From Pteria penguin (lineage: Eukaryota; Mollusca; Bivalvia; Pterioida; Pteriidae), in NCBI GenBank assembly GCA_035048485.1, contig CM068582.1:21502155-21566154 (forward strand): a stretch of DNA of 64,000 bases, read 5' to 3'. Within the stretch, counting starts at the first letter, position 1, and every line of letters starts with the position of its first letter. Below the pieces are notes generated by a model. That model worked only from the letters and a program-made list of their open reading frames with translations, searched no databases and had not been told where the DNA came from. Positions 1 to 12,034 of this stretch are shown one piece after another. A program made the translations under genes and the position numbers.

Positions 1-486
1 AGTGTATGCATATTTAATATGCAGCAATTAATATGAAACAATTATGTATCACAATAACAATAAATAATAATTATGATGATGAAATTCATTCAAGATTATT
101 ACAAATTATTTCATAATTTTTTTTTCATTGTTGTTACCAATTTCTATTATTACTTTTAAAAGCAATAAATATATAAATTACAATGTTTTAGTATAAGTAT
201 TAATAAATGTATAATAAAATTTATGTTGCATGTATATCATAAATATCTTATATGGTATATGTTTATGAATTAAAATTACCATTGAAAACCCTAATTAATG
301 TGAAATTGGTAATGAAACATCAAAAAATAAAAATCCCATGTAATGCATAAATTTAAAAGAAAATGTTGTACCTTATTAATCTTACTCACATTCATATGTT
401 CAATATACAAAATACATGAATCAAAGTTTAATGTTATACATAATGCTACATTTATTTGAAATTTTCCATTTTAAAACTCATTAAAT
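1..486. other. AT-rich DNA, nothing recognised
   Basis: The sequence is dominated by A and T runs, with no open frame or splice-bounded exon I can defend and no inverted or tandem repeat. Confidence 0.5.
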
Positions 487-800
487 CCAGAACAGAAGTA
501 ATATTTCCAGTCCCAACTTCTGTGAATCTCCAAGGTCAAGGGCAAGAAGTCAAAAGTCATGATCTCAAATGAAATGTCTCGCCACAAGAGATTTACATGT
601 AAATTAACAAAACCCTACACCTAATACATGGAGTTCAAAAGATACAGCCTGGGTTAAATTTCTGAAAAGTCAGACTCCAAGATCAAGGTCATGAGGTCAA
701 AAGTCATGGTCTCTAATGAAAGGTCTCACCAAAGGGAAGCTCTGTATGAAGTTTCAAACCCTTATCCCTTATAGTTCAAAAGTTATGACCAAGGACAAAG
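487..800. repeat. GGTCA-rich tandem repeat, about 2 units of roughly 147 bp
   Basis: Two diverged units follow each other. Each has a cluster of AGGTCA-type words (near 531 and 684), then 'caaaagtcatg', then an 'aaatgaaa(t/g)gtctc' word, then 'agttcaaaag'. The same family recurs at 2217-2540. The open frame at 716-928 reads through the second unit and is a by-product of the repeat. Repeats of this type are common in bivalve genomes (from memory). Confidence 0.7.
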
Positions 801-830
801 AGAAGGTGATTCCTTTATTGACCACCACCC

Positions 831-2216
831 TTAAAAAAAACCTTCATTCACATGTTTCAAATTATTACTTTCTTCTCTTCCTCTTCCAGTACGAAGTACA
901 CTCAAAAGTTGATCATTATACTTCTTAATAGTAAGTTACATTTTCATAACATGATACATGTAATTGAGTTATATTTTTACTGTAGATAACATTAAATGGT
1001 TTTACTTTTAAAATGTATTTTGCAACATTATTCAAACAAAACATGGCAATTTGATTTACAATTATTTGATATCTGTTTTGTTTTGTTTAAGAATAGCTGA
1101 TGAGGCTCATGTTGTGCTTAAGTTAGACCATTCATCATGCACGTTCCATTTCTGCAATTTTACATTTCAGCATTTATCCACCATTCATCACTCTTTTGAT
1201 AGACTTTGGAATTGTACTGTATCTGAAAAGAAGGATATCTATAAGCAGTACATGTACTTGGAAACAAGTTTAAGTCAATTATAAATTCTTATTACGGTAC
1301 AGAGGATGCAATAAAAATCATTTAAAGTAAAATGTGTATATAAAAACAGGACATGTCATCATAATTTAGAAGAAAACATTGAAAAATAAGTGTTCCACAG
1401 GATTACCAAATACTAAGTATCAAAACTATAAAAGAGGTATGATACAACAATATATAGTGAGACTGCATTTCTTGGGCCTTGAGTGGAGGTTCTTGAACTC
1501 AAGCATGCTTAAATTCACCGTACACCCAACAAGGTGAAATAAACTTTTAAAATTTGACATTATGAAGATGATATTATGAGAATGTTAATACAAAGAAAGG
1601 GATGGACAGTGTCATGTTGCCAAAGCTAGACTTGTCTTGACAAAAAAAATACCCATAAGAAAAAGTCTATTCATGCGATTTATGTTATGTAATATTTAAT
1701 AAAGTTGAAATTTAATATGTTCCTTATCCCCTGATGATGTATTAATATTGTAGCAATATTACAACCTGTGCTTTGGGCATATAGCAGAAAAACATTCCAG
1801 TGATTCTGTTGAATAACATTTTAAGTGTTGTAAATTTTTAAAGTGTTTTTTCAATAAACAAGATGGTGAAATAAATTTTGATTGTTAATGAACTGTCACA
1901 AATAAGGCCATAGTTTTATACATAATCTGCAATTCATATGCTAGTGTTGTAACATTTTGAGGAAAGCTATGTCCTGTCCTGTGTCACAGTACACCGTGTA
2001 CACACATTACATTCAATGTAACAGAAAAATACCTTTATGACAGCATTATGCTGAAAACAGTAACACAAACAAACAAGTTGACATACACTGTATATGCTAA
2101 AACAATAAAATAAATAATAATAATATAAATGATAGTAGTATAATAAAAGTAATAATAACAATAACAAGAGTTGTCAGGAGACATTCATAGCTCGCTATTG
2201 GGACTTTGATGGTGTG
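831..2216. other. Non-coding AT-rich stretch with a microsatellite
   Basis: I see no gene. At about 2100-2165 there is an AAT/ATA-rich simple-sequence run, which creates a low-complexity L/Y-rich reverse-strand frame that is not a protein. Short open frames at 1051-1284 have no splice or start context. Confidence 0.5.
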
Positions 2217-2540
2217 TATTTCAAGTGTTTTAAGCTATGTTTTTGAAAAGTATGTCAAAATTCAAGGTCAGGGTCATTAAGTCAAAAGTCATTGTCTGGA
2301 AAGGTACTATCACAAGTAATCTGTATGTGAAGTTTCAACCCCCCCCCCTACTCCTTTTAATTCAAAAAGATATAGCCCAGGCTTAATTTTTTGAAAAGTA
2401 GGTCAAACTACAAGGTCTAGGTCACAAGGTCAAAATCATGGTCTCAAATGAAAGGTCATATCAGAACGAATCTATATGTGAAGTTTCAAAGCCCTATCAC
2501 ATAAAGTTCAAAAGATATTGCCCAAGTTAAAGTGTTAGTT
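2217..2540. repeat. Second copy of the GGTCA-rich tandem repeat
   Basis: Two diverged units are homologous to 487-800: 'caaggtcagggtcat' near 2262, 'ggtcacaaggtcaaa' near 2420, and the shared words 'tatgtgaagtttcaa' and 'aagttcaaaagatat'. A short C-run at 2339 interrupts the first unit. A (CAA)n/(ATAATC)n simple repeat follows at about 2612-2660. Confidence 0.7.
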
Positions 2541-3239
2541 TACACAACCATTGCTGATGGTAGGGTTATGACATTAGCTCTCAGGACATTTTTCGTGGCA
2601 AACTAAAAATGACAACAACAACAACAACAACAATAATGATAATCATAATCATAATAGCTTAATCTTGTTTTTTTAAGGAAAATACAGATCCCTCCCCTCC
2701 TCATAAACATATGACCTTTGGTCAAAATAATATGAATCCCTGGTGTCAAGTACATCAATAACCAAAATATGAAGTGATGTGATGATACAGCACAAATAGG
2801 AATACCCTTTCAGAATTTATATCTCCAACATGACATTGTCTTCGATTATTTGACATGGACCTTGAATATATGTCCTTGAATAAACAGTAGTGTCAGAGGA
2901 GAAGTCGAAAATGTCTTATTCTATTTTTAGTAATGGCAGCCATGTTTTTGTTGGATCAATAAAGAAGCACAAAATTTGTGTGTAATATGGTAAGGAACAA
3001 GCATGTAAATTTTCATTGAATTCTGCCCAGTAGTTTCAGAGGAGAAGTTGAAAATGTCATAAGTTAATATTAATTAACATAATGTTAACAGACCATCAAG
3101 TTATTCTACATTATCTCCCTAGCTTATTATTGAATATGTTAAACATCTAAATGCATCAATTATTTCTATATTCTCAATTATTACATAAAATACATGTAGC
3201 AATATGTAATTTTACTAAATTGTCAGATAATGTACTGAT

Positions 3240-5489
3240 GTCAAATTGTCTCCCTTTGGAAATAAAAAGAAATAGATGGCAATGCTCCAGTCCAATATTG
3301 AAAATTTCCATTTTGAAAAAGTTTATCTGTTCCTTTAAAGCTGAAATTTTATCCTTTTTTCTATTTTATTTGCTGAGTTGCTCTTCTACTTTTAATTTTG
3401 TATCCCGTTTTCCTTTCTCTTCCAATATTTGCACTGCACAGGTTTCTTTTTGTCTTTGTTTTTCTTTTATCTTCTTCATTTGGTCTTTTTTATTCTGAAT
3501 TGTTTCTAACACTTTTCCTTTCCTCAGAGCAACTTTACTTCTATGTAATTTTAATTGCTTGGTAGCTTTTTCATGATCTGGTTTCTATATTCTGTAAATT
3601 TATCTTCTAACCATTGAGCAGTCTCTTTATCTTCATACATGATATACTCTCGATGGTGTTAGTGTTACATACTGGCTTTACGGTAATATTTCGATCTAGT
3701 TTTCCCATGAGTCTTTCAACATTAATATTATCTGCATTACAACTTTCAGCTTGACTTTGTTGAATCTCTGTACAAATAATAATATACATTTGTCTTTAAT
3801 TACTTTACAAAATGTTTGCAAATAAGATGACATACATAAAGTGTTGCTAACATTACATGGTAAAAAAGGACCATGAAATAAAGAAATATGATTTTGTAAA
3901 AACAAATTTGGAGTTACCTCCCCATCGGATAAAACTTCTATGACTTGTCTATACAAAAATCCCATATCAATAGCCTTTACACCAGACTATACATAACACC
4001 AGTAGGGTTCTGTAATAAGCTTTGAAATGATTCCTAATGACCTCAAAAAAGACATAATTGTGCTATTTCTAATAGCTTGTATAAAATTCAATGATGACTT
4101 AGATAGAGGGATGTACTCTATAACCAATTTTTCCAAAAGTTTAAAATAGGAACTTTAGATATATTCAAAGCCTCTTGATATATTCAGATGTAAATAATGG
4201 GCCACCAGAACCATCAGATGTAAGTAATGGGCCACCAGAACCATCTTTATCAAATAATTTTGAAATACATCTCATAAGAAAATGAATATGTGACTCTGAA
4301 TGGTTATAACCACCAATTTTAACTTTGGTATCTCTTTCAATAATAGCAATTTCTTTCTCACATACTTCTGAAAATTTTAATAAAGGATGGACTGCACATT
4401 TGAAAGAATTAAATTCACCATAAGGTTTGAGAAGATTGTTCACTTTTTTGCTCTGTTGCACTCCTATCTGTCATAAAATTTGTAAACATTATCTAAGATC
4501 TCATTCGGATCATTACTGATATCATTCAAAATTCCTGATGTACATTCTACATATGTTTCACCTATTCTGTTGCTTACATCCCGAAGCTCACCAGTAAATA
4601 TGCCTTTATCTGTGCCGAATTCAACTCCATAGAAATGTTTTCCTTTCTTTGTAGTTACATCTCTGTGCATGGTGATATTATTTGAGTTATTTAATTCTTC
4701 ATTTAGATGTTCACGCCTCAAAAATTCCTAGCTCATTCGTAAAATTAAAAATTGTAGGCGTAAATGATAAATCATTAACATTGATATCCAGGAGTATTGA
4801 TAAAATGGATTTCACTATGGTACTTGCATGCTCTGCTGCCATATATTATTTTTGCTTCCGTGGTCATAATAAAGTTGACTTATTTTTGTGCAGTATGGTC
4901 GTCCTTGGCTACATTCTTGGAAGATGGGAATTACTGGTACTTATTGGAATGTCATTATCGGATTATCTTCTATCTGAATTCCTATATCATCATCATGGAG
5001 CTCTTTGGTTGGATCATGGATGTTTATTTTACACTGTAATGCTTGATGTCTATAATCTTTTCCTTCTAATCTTTGGTTTTTCTGTCTTAACAGTATGACA
5101 GTTCTCTGCAGCCTATGGATATCTTCATTCCTTTAAATTTTCTGATGATATTTAAAAACCTTAATCTTGCTTAGTTTGTTGTGCAAAGCTGCTTTCTTTC
5201 TCTGGAAATGAAGCACTTCATTGTTGTTGAGTTCAGCAAGATGGTTAGAAGAAACAACTGGTCTTTGTTGAGACAAAACAAATTCTTGGGATAGATATTG
5301 ATGGTACGCTGATTGATTTTTTAATTTATTCTGGTGTTTTAACTCATTAATAACTTTCTGTGCCTGCCAATATAGACTACATTTGTTTGATAATTCCCCT
5401 GGAATGAGTTCAAGACTACAAACTGTCCTATAAAATTTGTTTTTATTCCCTCGATGTTGAATAGTATAAATCTCGGATAAATCTGTTGT
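3240..5489 (-). pseudogene. Decayed copy of an uncharacterised multicopy coiled-coil gene family
   Basis: Read on the reverse strand, a coding-like frame begins after a stop at 5490-5492. It runs with very few stops to 4464 (about 340 codons), then continues after a frameshift at about 4462 through the 98-codon frame ending at 4165, and in further frames to about 3240. The N-terminal part is Q/K/L-rich and likely coiled coil (about 5425-5100). The core has the words MRREHLNEEL (4721) and HFYGVEFGTDKG. A charged K/E/Q-rich coil lies at 3500-3300. Just before the 4165 stop a 27-bp tandem duplication repeats the residues DGSGGPL. Visible damage: stops near 5115, 4935 and 4840-4845, the frameshift at 4462, and at least two frame changes between 3965 and 3500. 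The layout matches, from memory, a family of uncharacterised proteins found in many copies in mollusc and cnidarian gene models. Its function is unknown to me, and transposon origin is possible because the family is multicopy. No introns are apparent, so a retrocopy or mobile-element gene is plausible. Confidence 0.7.
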
Positions 5490-5676
5490 TTAAAGTGGCC
5501 ATTATTAATGATTACTGACAGTTCATTAACAACAATGTTTTATCTCAAAGACTGTATAAACTAGACATAAGAATAAAAAAAAGGTATGTATCATTTGTAA
5601 TCTAATGCAAAGAATATAATTTTAATATTATACATAAAAATATTATTGTGTAACCTCACGCAATGAGTTTTGTTGC

Positions 5677-5800
5677 AAGTAATTGGTGACCACATGTCCC
5701 TGCAAATGCAGGGCATACAAAGTTTTATCTCTGCAACAGACCCACCCATAGAATTGAAATATTTTATATGGCATGCCTACTACCAGGACTTTGAGTTCAG
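5677..5800 (-). mobile_element. Degenerate tRNA-derived SINE body fragment
   Basis: It matches the central body of the better SINE copies at 19410 and 38536: 'gggcatacaaa', then 'tgcaacagacccaccca', then 'atggcatgcctac'. Tail and tRNA head are unrecognisable. The matching strand is inferred from the intact copies. Confidence 0.6.
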
Positions 5801-5810
5801 TCGGGAATTA

Positions 5811-5884
5811 TATGATACCACTACATCTGCCAGACTGGGTATAATCATATGATACCACTAGGTCTGCCAGACTGGGTATAATAA
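5811..5884. repeat. 37-bp tandem duplication
   Basis: A unit starting 'tatgataccacta' and ending 'ctgggtataat' occurs twice in a row with a few mismatches. Confidence 0.85.
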
Positions 5885-6164
5885 CAAACTCACTTCGTAA
5901 AGAACGATTGACATAATGAATATTATCTATCTCGTTTGAGTTTGTATTTACAATCTTCCAGTTTAAAGTGATTGAATAAAACTTTCATTAAATAAATTCA
6001 TACATGACTTACCTAGCTATTATCAAAAGCATTTGTCAGATTCAGGAATAATTTTCAACTTCAAGTTTATCTGAAATTGAAAGATGAAAATGCAATATTG
6101 AAGGGTGTGATAATAAAAATATATACATCAATATTTAATTACGTTTTTTAATCAACTTAACAGA

Positions 6165-6310
6165 ATATAGATTGATTGATTGCTTTATGCCATACCGCTA
6201 TCATTGCACGTATATGGTGGCAGCATCTCAATATGCAAGTTGCACAAATTTTTACCTTTGAAATGAACCCACATGAAACAGTGGCAGGAGGCATCGATTT
6301 TTGTCTCAAC
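6165..6310 (-). mobile_element. Degenerate SINE fragment
   Basis: It starts with the ATTG-type tail ('gattgattg') followed by 'gctttatgccataccgc', 'cgtatatggtggcagcatct' and 'tttttacctttg', all shared with the tail-proximal half of the SINE at 38536. The tRNA head is missing. Two overlapping short open frames here are shadows of the element. Confidence 0.65.
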
Positions 6311-7671
6311 AAAAGTACTACAACCAACATGGCTCTTAAAACTCTCTTACTTTGCTTGTTGTCTCATCTTTCAATCATTCCTAACAATCTATGTCCTCTG
6401 CGATGCCTCTCCACTATGTTTTTCACTTGAAGAAGTACTTAAGGTACCTATTAAGCTTCACTTAAATATTTGAGTATTTACTCAAATTTCCATCATGAGT
6501 AAAACTCAGATTTGGGTGGTGACGGCGGTGCTTAGACTTTTGACCTCTGACCTTTGATATCATTAGATGCCTTCTATTGAAAGCACCATACCAAGTATGA
6601 ACTTCCTAGCTGAGATTGTTTGGGAGTGCACACTTTATTTAATCCCTCCACCCAACTTTTCATAACATTCGATTTCTTAATAATGGAACAAATATAAAAA
6701 CCTAAAGTGTAAGTCAACCGATAAATTTACTGAAAATTGTCAAGATTTTCTGAATTAATTTGTTTGATAACATGATATTTTGTTAAATGTGACCTTTACG
6801 TTATCCCTCAATGAATGCAATTTCAATTTTTACTTAACAATCAGGTTAATATCTGTGATAAGAGATTGTTGGTATTGAGGTGATGCCTAAATACGAGTGT
6901 GATGAGGATTTCAATCAAGTGCAGGTGAACAAATTTTGTGAAGTTCATTTAAACTGCTGATTTTAAGAAAAGAACGCTGAATACATGTACCTGATGAGAT
7001 CATTGTACCTCCATTTAATTTATTATGCAAACGTTACAGAAATAGTTTTCTAACAACTGATGTCATGAAACCATTCAAGGAATATATAATTTTATCATTA
7101 TACCAAAGTTATTAAACCATGTACTTTGCTGCAATACATGTTAGCAACTCATATACAGGTTATTAGTAAGATGGACAAAAAACTGTCAAAGATGGTATGT
7201 CCACATTGCAAAAAATATGAATTATTTAAATCAGAATGAGAGTATTAAACAAAATAAAATACATGTAGCACGATGTTAACTATTAACTAAAGCAAGTGAG
7301 TTTAAATGGATTATGTGTAACATTTAATAAGGCCAATTAGAATTAAATGATAGATTATCATTCGTGTCTGCCCCGTAAGAATCGGTCCAACCTCTAATTT
7401 TTGATTTTTGCAAAACTGAGAGGTGAAGTTTCAAATGATCATAAATCTGAAATTTTACCCTAAACTCACAAGGAACCCAAATATAATGAAGTATTATATA
7501 AGCTAGTTAACTAAACATTCATCTTTTATTACATTATTACAGTGTCATTCATCAGTAGACAAAACATTTTTGTATCAATATTTTTCCCCAAGGAAATAAT
7601 AAATAAAATTCTAACATCCGCCCCATTATTTCTGGTGACTTTACTAATAAAGATGAATTGCCCTAATATGA
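6311..7671. other. Non-coding stretch, nothing recognised
   Basis: The sequence is AT-rich and without a supported gene, tandem repeat or inverted repeat. A short direct echo ('gagtatttactcaaatttc') at about 6471 is the only local structure. Confidence 0.4.
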
Positions 7672-7745
7672 ACAAGAGCAACACATAGCGTGGCATAATA
7701 CACTCAATTTGAAGGGGATTAATTTGAAGGTATAAACTTCTTATA
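7672..7745. repeat. Fragment of a dispersed repeat also present at 37660
   Basis: The word 'aacaagagcaacacatagcg' followed by 'tggcataata' is almost the same as at 37660 ('aacaagagcaacgcctagcg' then 'tggcataata'). This marks a dispersed repeat family, here only its leading 70 bp or so. Confidence 0.65.
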
Positions 7746-8082
7746 ATAATACAGCTATCCTTATTATCTGTAACTGCATCAGGTGCGCTTAAAATATCGC
7801 AAAAAAGATCAACAGATCCTTGATCAGAAAGGGAAATAGGATTTTCACTATTTGTAGAATTTCAAAAATTTTCAAGTGTTGTTGAAAATGCTAATGCACA
7901 GTGACTTGCATGAACAATGCAGACTTCACATGAACAGGACAGCTCGTGAATACTTTAATCCATGAAATTCATAGCCGAAACAACTACAAATTCTCAAATA
8001 CAATAAAAATCTATGAAGAATGGCTTCATGACCATCATTTGTAATAAAAAATACAATTCTGGTTAAATTCATAAAATGGAGG

Positions 8083-8144
8083 TACCTGTAAAGATAATGT
8101 TTCCTCCCATCTGGCGAGGTCAACTTGAGATATGTCTGATTTGA
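8083..8144 (-). CDS. Possible internal exon, function unknown
   Basis: On the reverse strand an acceptor-like 'gtaatttcaccag' precedes an open stretch reading NVKSDISQVDLARWEETLSL, followed by a donor-like CAG/gtacct. If unspliced it stays open a further 15 codons (PPFYEFNQNC) before a stop. Codon composition looks coding, but the exon is short and no neighbouring exon is certain. The exon-like fragment at 9355-9530 lies just upstream on the same strand and could belong to the same gene. Confidence 0.3.
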
Positions 8145-8335
8145 CATTCTGGTGAAATTACAATGAAATTATAACTTGGCATATATATATCATAATCAGT
8201 AAGTTGTTAATATCATCACTGTTGTTAGACCATATTAAGGCCAAAGTCCTTTAGCTGAGTTGCAAAACTTGGCTCTTAATCTGATCTGAGATGGGCAGGC
8301 GGGCATCCGTCAACAACTGTTCTGCAGATTTTAAG

Positions 8336-8690
8336 TCCAATATGTTTAGTGCTAGTGCAATAAAACTTTATACACTTACTTACCATGAGTGAAAAATGTG
8401 CATGATTGTTTCTGGGGTCAAAAGGTTAAGGTCTTAGGATTGTGGTATCAAAAATTGGGTTCCGGACTATATGTCCAACACTTTTAGTGCTATTGCTATG
8501 AAAGTTCATACACTAATTCACCTTGAATGGAAGATGTGCCCAATTGTTTCTGGGGTCAAAAGGTCAAGATCATAGGAGTGGGGTTTCAAAAATTGGTTTC
8601 CATATCATAAGTCCAATACGTTTAGTGCCAATGCAATAAAACTTAATCATACACTTACTCTCCCTGAGTGAAGAATGTGCCTTATTGTGC
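8336..8690. repeat. 138-bp tandem repeat, about 2.6 copies
   Basis: Units begin with 'tccaatatgtttag' at 8336, 'tccaacacttttag' at 8474 and 'tccaatacgtttag' at 8612, giving a spacing of 138 bp both times. Each unit contains 'tttctggggtcaaaaggt', an (A/G)GGTCA-type word. Confidence 0.85.
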
Positions 8691-9354
8691 CGCATTGGTA
8701 CTTCTGTTTACTGAAATAAACTCTAAACAAGGGAAGATAAATCTAGTAGAATTTCCTAGCCTCAAATGCAAATTCATTGTGTGCATAGGTGTGCATCTAT
8801 CATTTTCTAAATAAATAGATCTATCTATATTATCATTGTAAGCTTTCACATATATCTCCGACAGCTTCCAACACGTCTTCCCTCACATAAAATTCTTAAA
8901 AGAAAACTTCTGGATGGATTCTTCACTCACATCGTTAAACAATGCTTATTATTACAGTTAAAATAACTTTATAAGTATTGTCATGCTAATAAATATTACT
9001 ATATAAAACTATAACTGTCTGAGAGGTTCTCCAATGTCGCTCTACATATCAATCTTTCTTATTTGTGTAAAAAATTTACCTTTGACTATGTCCGGGGTAC
9101 AGCACAGAAAATGGTTGTAAATGCTATGCAGCTCCAATGTGGAAAATATCACAACTTCTGGTTGATTGAGTTATTGTCCATTGAAATTCCCAAACGGCAA
9201 TTGGGAATACTACTGACTAGAAATACTCCAAAACATCAGCTCGAGTTTGATACATGATTCACTGAACTATCAAAATGAATTCGTTTTGCAAAACACTCAT
9301 CACTGCAATTAATAAATGTCATATTGAATTATTGTCCATTCTTGCTATTGTCAA
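8691..9354. other. Intergenic stretch, nothing recognised
   Basis: I see no defended gene. The 64-codon open frame at 9063-9257 has no start or splice context and ordinary non-coding composition. Confidence 0.4.
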
Positions 9355-9530
9355 ATTCCTCCTCATAAGAGTTCAGATAATCAGTTAATGTCTTCGTATA
9401 AATATTCTGGAATGTTGATTTATCACTATCTATATCAATCCATCAAGTTGCAGAAAGTTTGCTGTAATTCTTCATCTAATTCTTTCCAAATTATCTGTTC
9501 TCTACCTCTGACAGGATCCTGTAAAATAAA
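9355..9530 (-). pseudogene. Exon-like fragment, homologous to 62765-62942
   Basis: On the reverse strand an acceptor-like 'ttattttacag' precedes an open stretch beginning DPVRGREQIIWKELDEELQQ. After a stop the reading continues one frame over as DSDKSTFQNIYTKTLTDYLN followed by SYEEEFD. A diverged homologue at 62765-62942 keeps the acceptor-GATCCTGT junction and the end (IYTKT..DYLNS.EEE) but has its own stops. Two copies sharing protein-like conservation suggest a duplicated exon or a mobile gene fragment. The family is not recognised. Confidence 0.45.
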
Positions 9531-9582
9531 TGACTTATCAGAATCTTATCAAAAAAAGACCTTTATTTTGTTCCTCTATGAT

Positions 9583-9718
9583 AATCTCAGAATGACCTTT
9601 CATTACAGCCAATCAGAATTTGAGTTAGAAATCATTTGCTGTTATTTTGCATACAACCAATACCGAAATATTTCTAACTCAAATTCTGATTGGCTGTAAT
9701 GAAAGGTCATCCTGAGAT
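9583..9718. mobile_element. Foldback (hairpin) MITE, 136 bp
   Basis: The left arm (9583-9630, starting 'atctcagaatgacctttc') is repeated as its reverse complement in the right arm (9670-9718) with one visible mismatch over about 48 bp. The loop is about 40 bp. The arms contain 'cagccaatcagaa', a CCAAT-box-like core. There is no coding capacity and the target duplication is unclear. Confidence 0.85.
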
Positions 9719-9900
9719 TGCCTTGAAAAGGCAGTTGTAAGATCATGTACATGGAGAGTATTGTACAGGAAAGGAAATACAAGTTGTGTTTTAATAAGAT
9801 TGATTAAATCCTTACTTATATTACAGATTAACAACTTAATTACATTAAATTACACAACTTCTTACGGAATTATAGTACTGCAGAAATGAAAGAAAGTTTT

Positions 9901-10066
9901 CATCACTAAACCATGTGAAGAAGAGGGGTTGAGCATGGTCAGTCTGTCTGCTGTGTATCATCACTAAACTGTAAGAATAAGGTGGTTTGAGCATGGCCAG
10001 TTTGTCTGCTACATATCATCACTAAACTGTAAGATGAAGGGGGTTTGAGCATGGTCAATCTGCCTA
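9901..10066. repeat. 58-bp tandem repeat, about 2.9 copies
   Basis: 'catcactaaac' recurs at 9901, 9959 and 10017, exactly 58 bp apart, each time followed by 'tgagcatggtca'-type sequence and 'ctgtctgct'. Confidence 0.9.
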
Positions 10067-10681
10067 GCTATATTCAGACACTTAGATCACTTTGCTAAGA
10101 AAAATCGTCATCTTTAATGGCATTTTGCCAAACCTTTTTCTTCAAAACTTGAAAATTGAACATCTTCTTAACATAAGATATGTAGAAAAACATTTGAAAC
10201 AATTTTACTTAGAAAAATTTGGTAGGAAAGAGAGATAACTCTTTCTCCACCATGATACCTGAAGATTTTTCTTGTTAATTGGGCTGATTATTGTGTCATA
10301 GTAGTGTTCTAAATAAATCTTCAGGTATGTTGAGTCAATTATACACAAATTGGAATTGGAATATATCCCACCTTCTGTGAAACATATGTTAAGTTGATTA
10401 CAGAAATGTGAAGCTATACAAGAATTTTATTTCATACACTGAAAACTAACAATAACATTGATCTGAATTTTGACAAGAAAATAATATTTGCCTATCCTTT
10501 TGATCTATCAGTTGAAGATATATATCTTCAATTTGAATTGTTCATAACTTGAACATAAAAGTACAATTGAATTTCCCTCTATTGTCAGCTTTTTAAGATT
10601 TCTTGAAAAAACATATTCAAATGGATAACATACTGCAAGTGAACATTGCAATTGGGAAATTAAATGCTATTTGGGACATCA

Positions 10682-11378
10682 CATCCCCTTTCTTAGTCAC
10701 TGTTACTTGGAACAATCTTTCAAATTGCCTTTCTTAGTCAATGTTACGTGGGACAATCTGTCATATTTCCTTTCTTAGTTATTGCTACTTGGAAATAATA
10801 TTTCACATCTCTTTTTTTAATCAATGTTACTTGGGACAATCTTTCACATCTCCTTTCTTAGTCAATGTTACTTAGGACAATCTTTAACATCTCCTTTCTT
10901 AGTCAATGTTACTTGGGACAATCTTTTACATCTCCTTTCTAAGTCAATGTTACTTAGGACAATCTGTCACATCTCCTTTCTTAGTCAATGTTACTTAGGA
11001 CAATCTTTCACATTTCCTCTCTTAGTCAATGTTACTTAGGACAATCTTTCACATTTCCTCTCTTAGTCAATGTTACTTAGGACAATCTTTCACATTTCCT
11101 CTCTTACTCAATGTTACTTAGGACAATCTTTCACATCTCCTTTCTTAGTCAATGTTACTTAGGACAATCTTTCACATCTCCTTTCTTAGTCAATGTTACT
11201 TGGAAACAATCTGTCAAATCTCCTTTCTTAGTCAATGTTACTTAGGACAATCTTTCACATCTCCTTTCTTAGTCAATGTTACTTAGGACGATCTTTCACA
11301 TCTCCTTTCTTATTCAATGTTACTTGGAAACAATCTGTCACATCTCCTTTCTTATTCAATGTTACTTGGGACAATCTG
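10682..11378. repeat. 41-bp satellite-like array, about 17 copies
   Basis: The unit reads 'caatgttacttaggacaatc' then 'tttcacatctcctttcttag' plus one base, 41 bp in all. It is repeated nearly without interruption, with the outer units on the left more diverged than the central ones. Because 41 is not a multiple of 3, the peptide frames at 10824-11039 and 11276-11461 are artefacts of the array. Confidence 0.95.
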
Positions 11379-12034
11379 ATGTGACATATATTGTGTATCA
11401 ACAAGTATTAATTATGGTAGCATCACTTAGACAATATACAGTCAAAGTCATCTACATCTAGATATTGTAGCAGTCTGGCCGATGCATTTCTTCGTACATC
11501 TTTGTGTGAAAACCATTGGATGACGTTTCTAACTTTTATTTGTCAGATTATTCAACAGTAGTTCATATAGATCTCATTAGCATGTATAAAAATGGACATG
11601 GCAATGATATTCAGTAAAACATGTCCAAAAGCAGCAGATGAGTCTTGGTAACACATTGTGCCTCTTGTTAAAATGATAATTACACTGATATAGCAGCTGA
11701 AGAATGGAATGGCATTAGTCCTCTTGATTTAAAAACAAGGATTTGTACTTATAGTTGAAGCTAACTATCAGGAAATCTTTTGACTTTGAAATATCTATAA
11801 AACTCTAATTAGTGAATGTAGACTTTCCATCTATACATACTAACAATTTTCTTTGGAAAATAGCTTATCTTTAACTTGCAATTATTTCAACTTACAAAAC
11901 TTCTGATTGTTTAGAGTTAATTGTTGTCGAGAAAAGTAACTTGGAGCTGTTTCTATGCTCCTTATATAGCCCTCACTAGCCAGTGGGAACGCTCCATTTC
12001 CCTGACAGATAAAACTTAACAAGCAAATTCAGAG
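11379..12034. other. Non-coding stretch
   Basis: I see no gene or repeat between the 41-bp array and the next element, apart from AT-rich spacer. Confidence 0.4.

Noticed and set aside
1967..2167. Leucine/tyrosine-rich small membrane protein on the reverse strand
   Set aside because: It is the translation of an AAT/ATA simple repeat.
10824..11461. Repetitive frames (CYLGQS...) as a repeat protein
   Set aside because: The repeat unit is 41 bp, not a multiple of three, so the frame shifts every unit; no start or signal supports translation.
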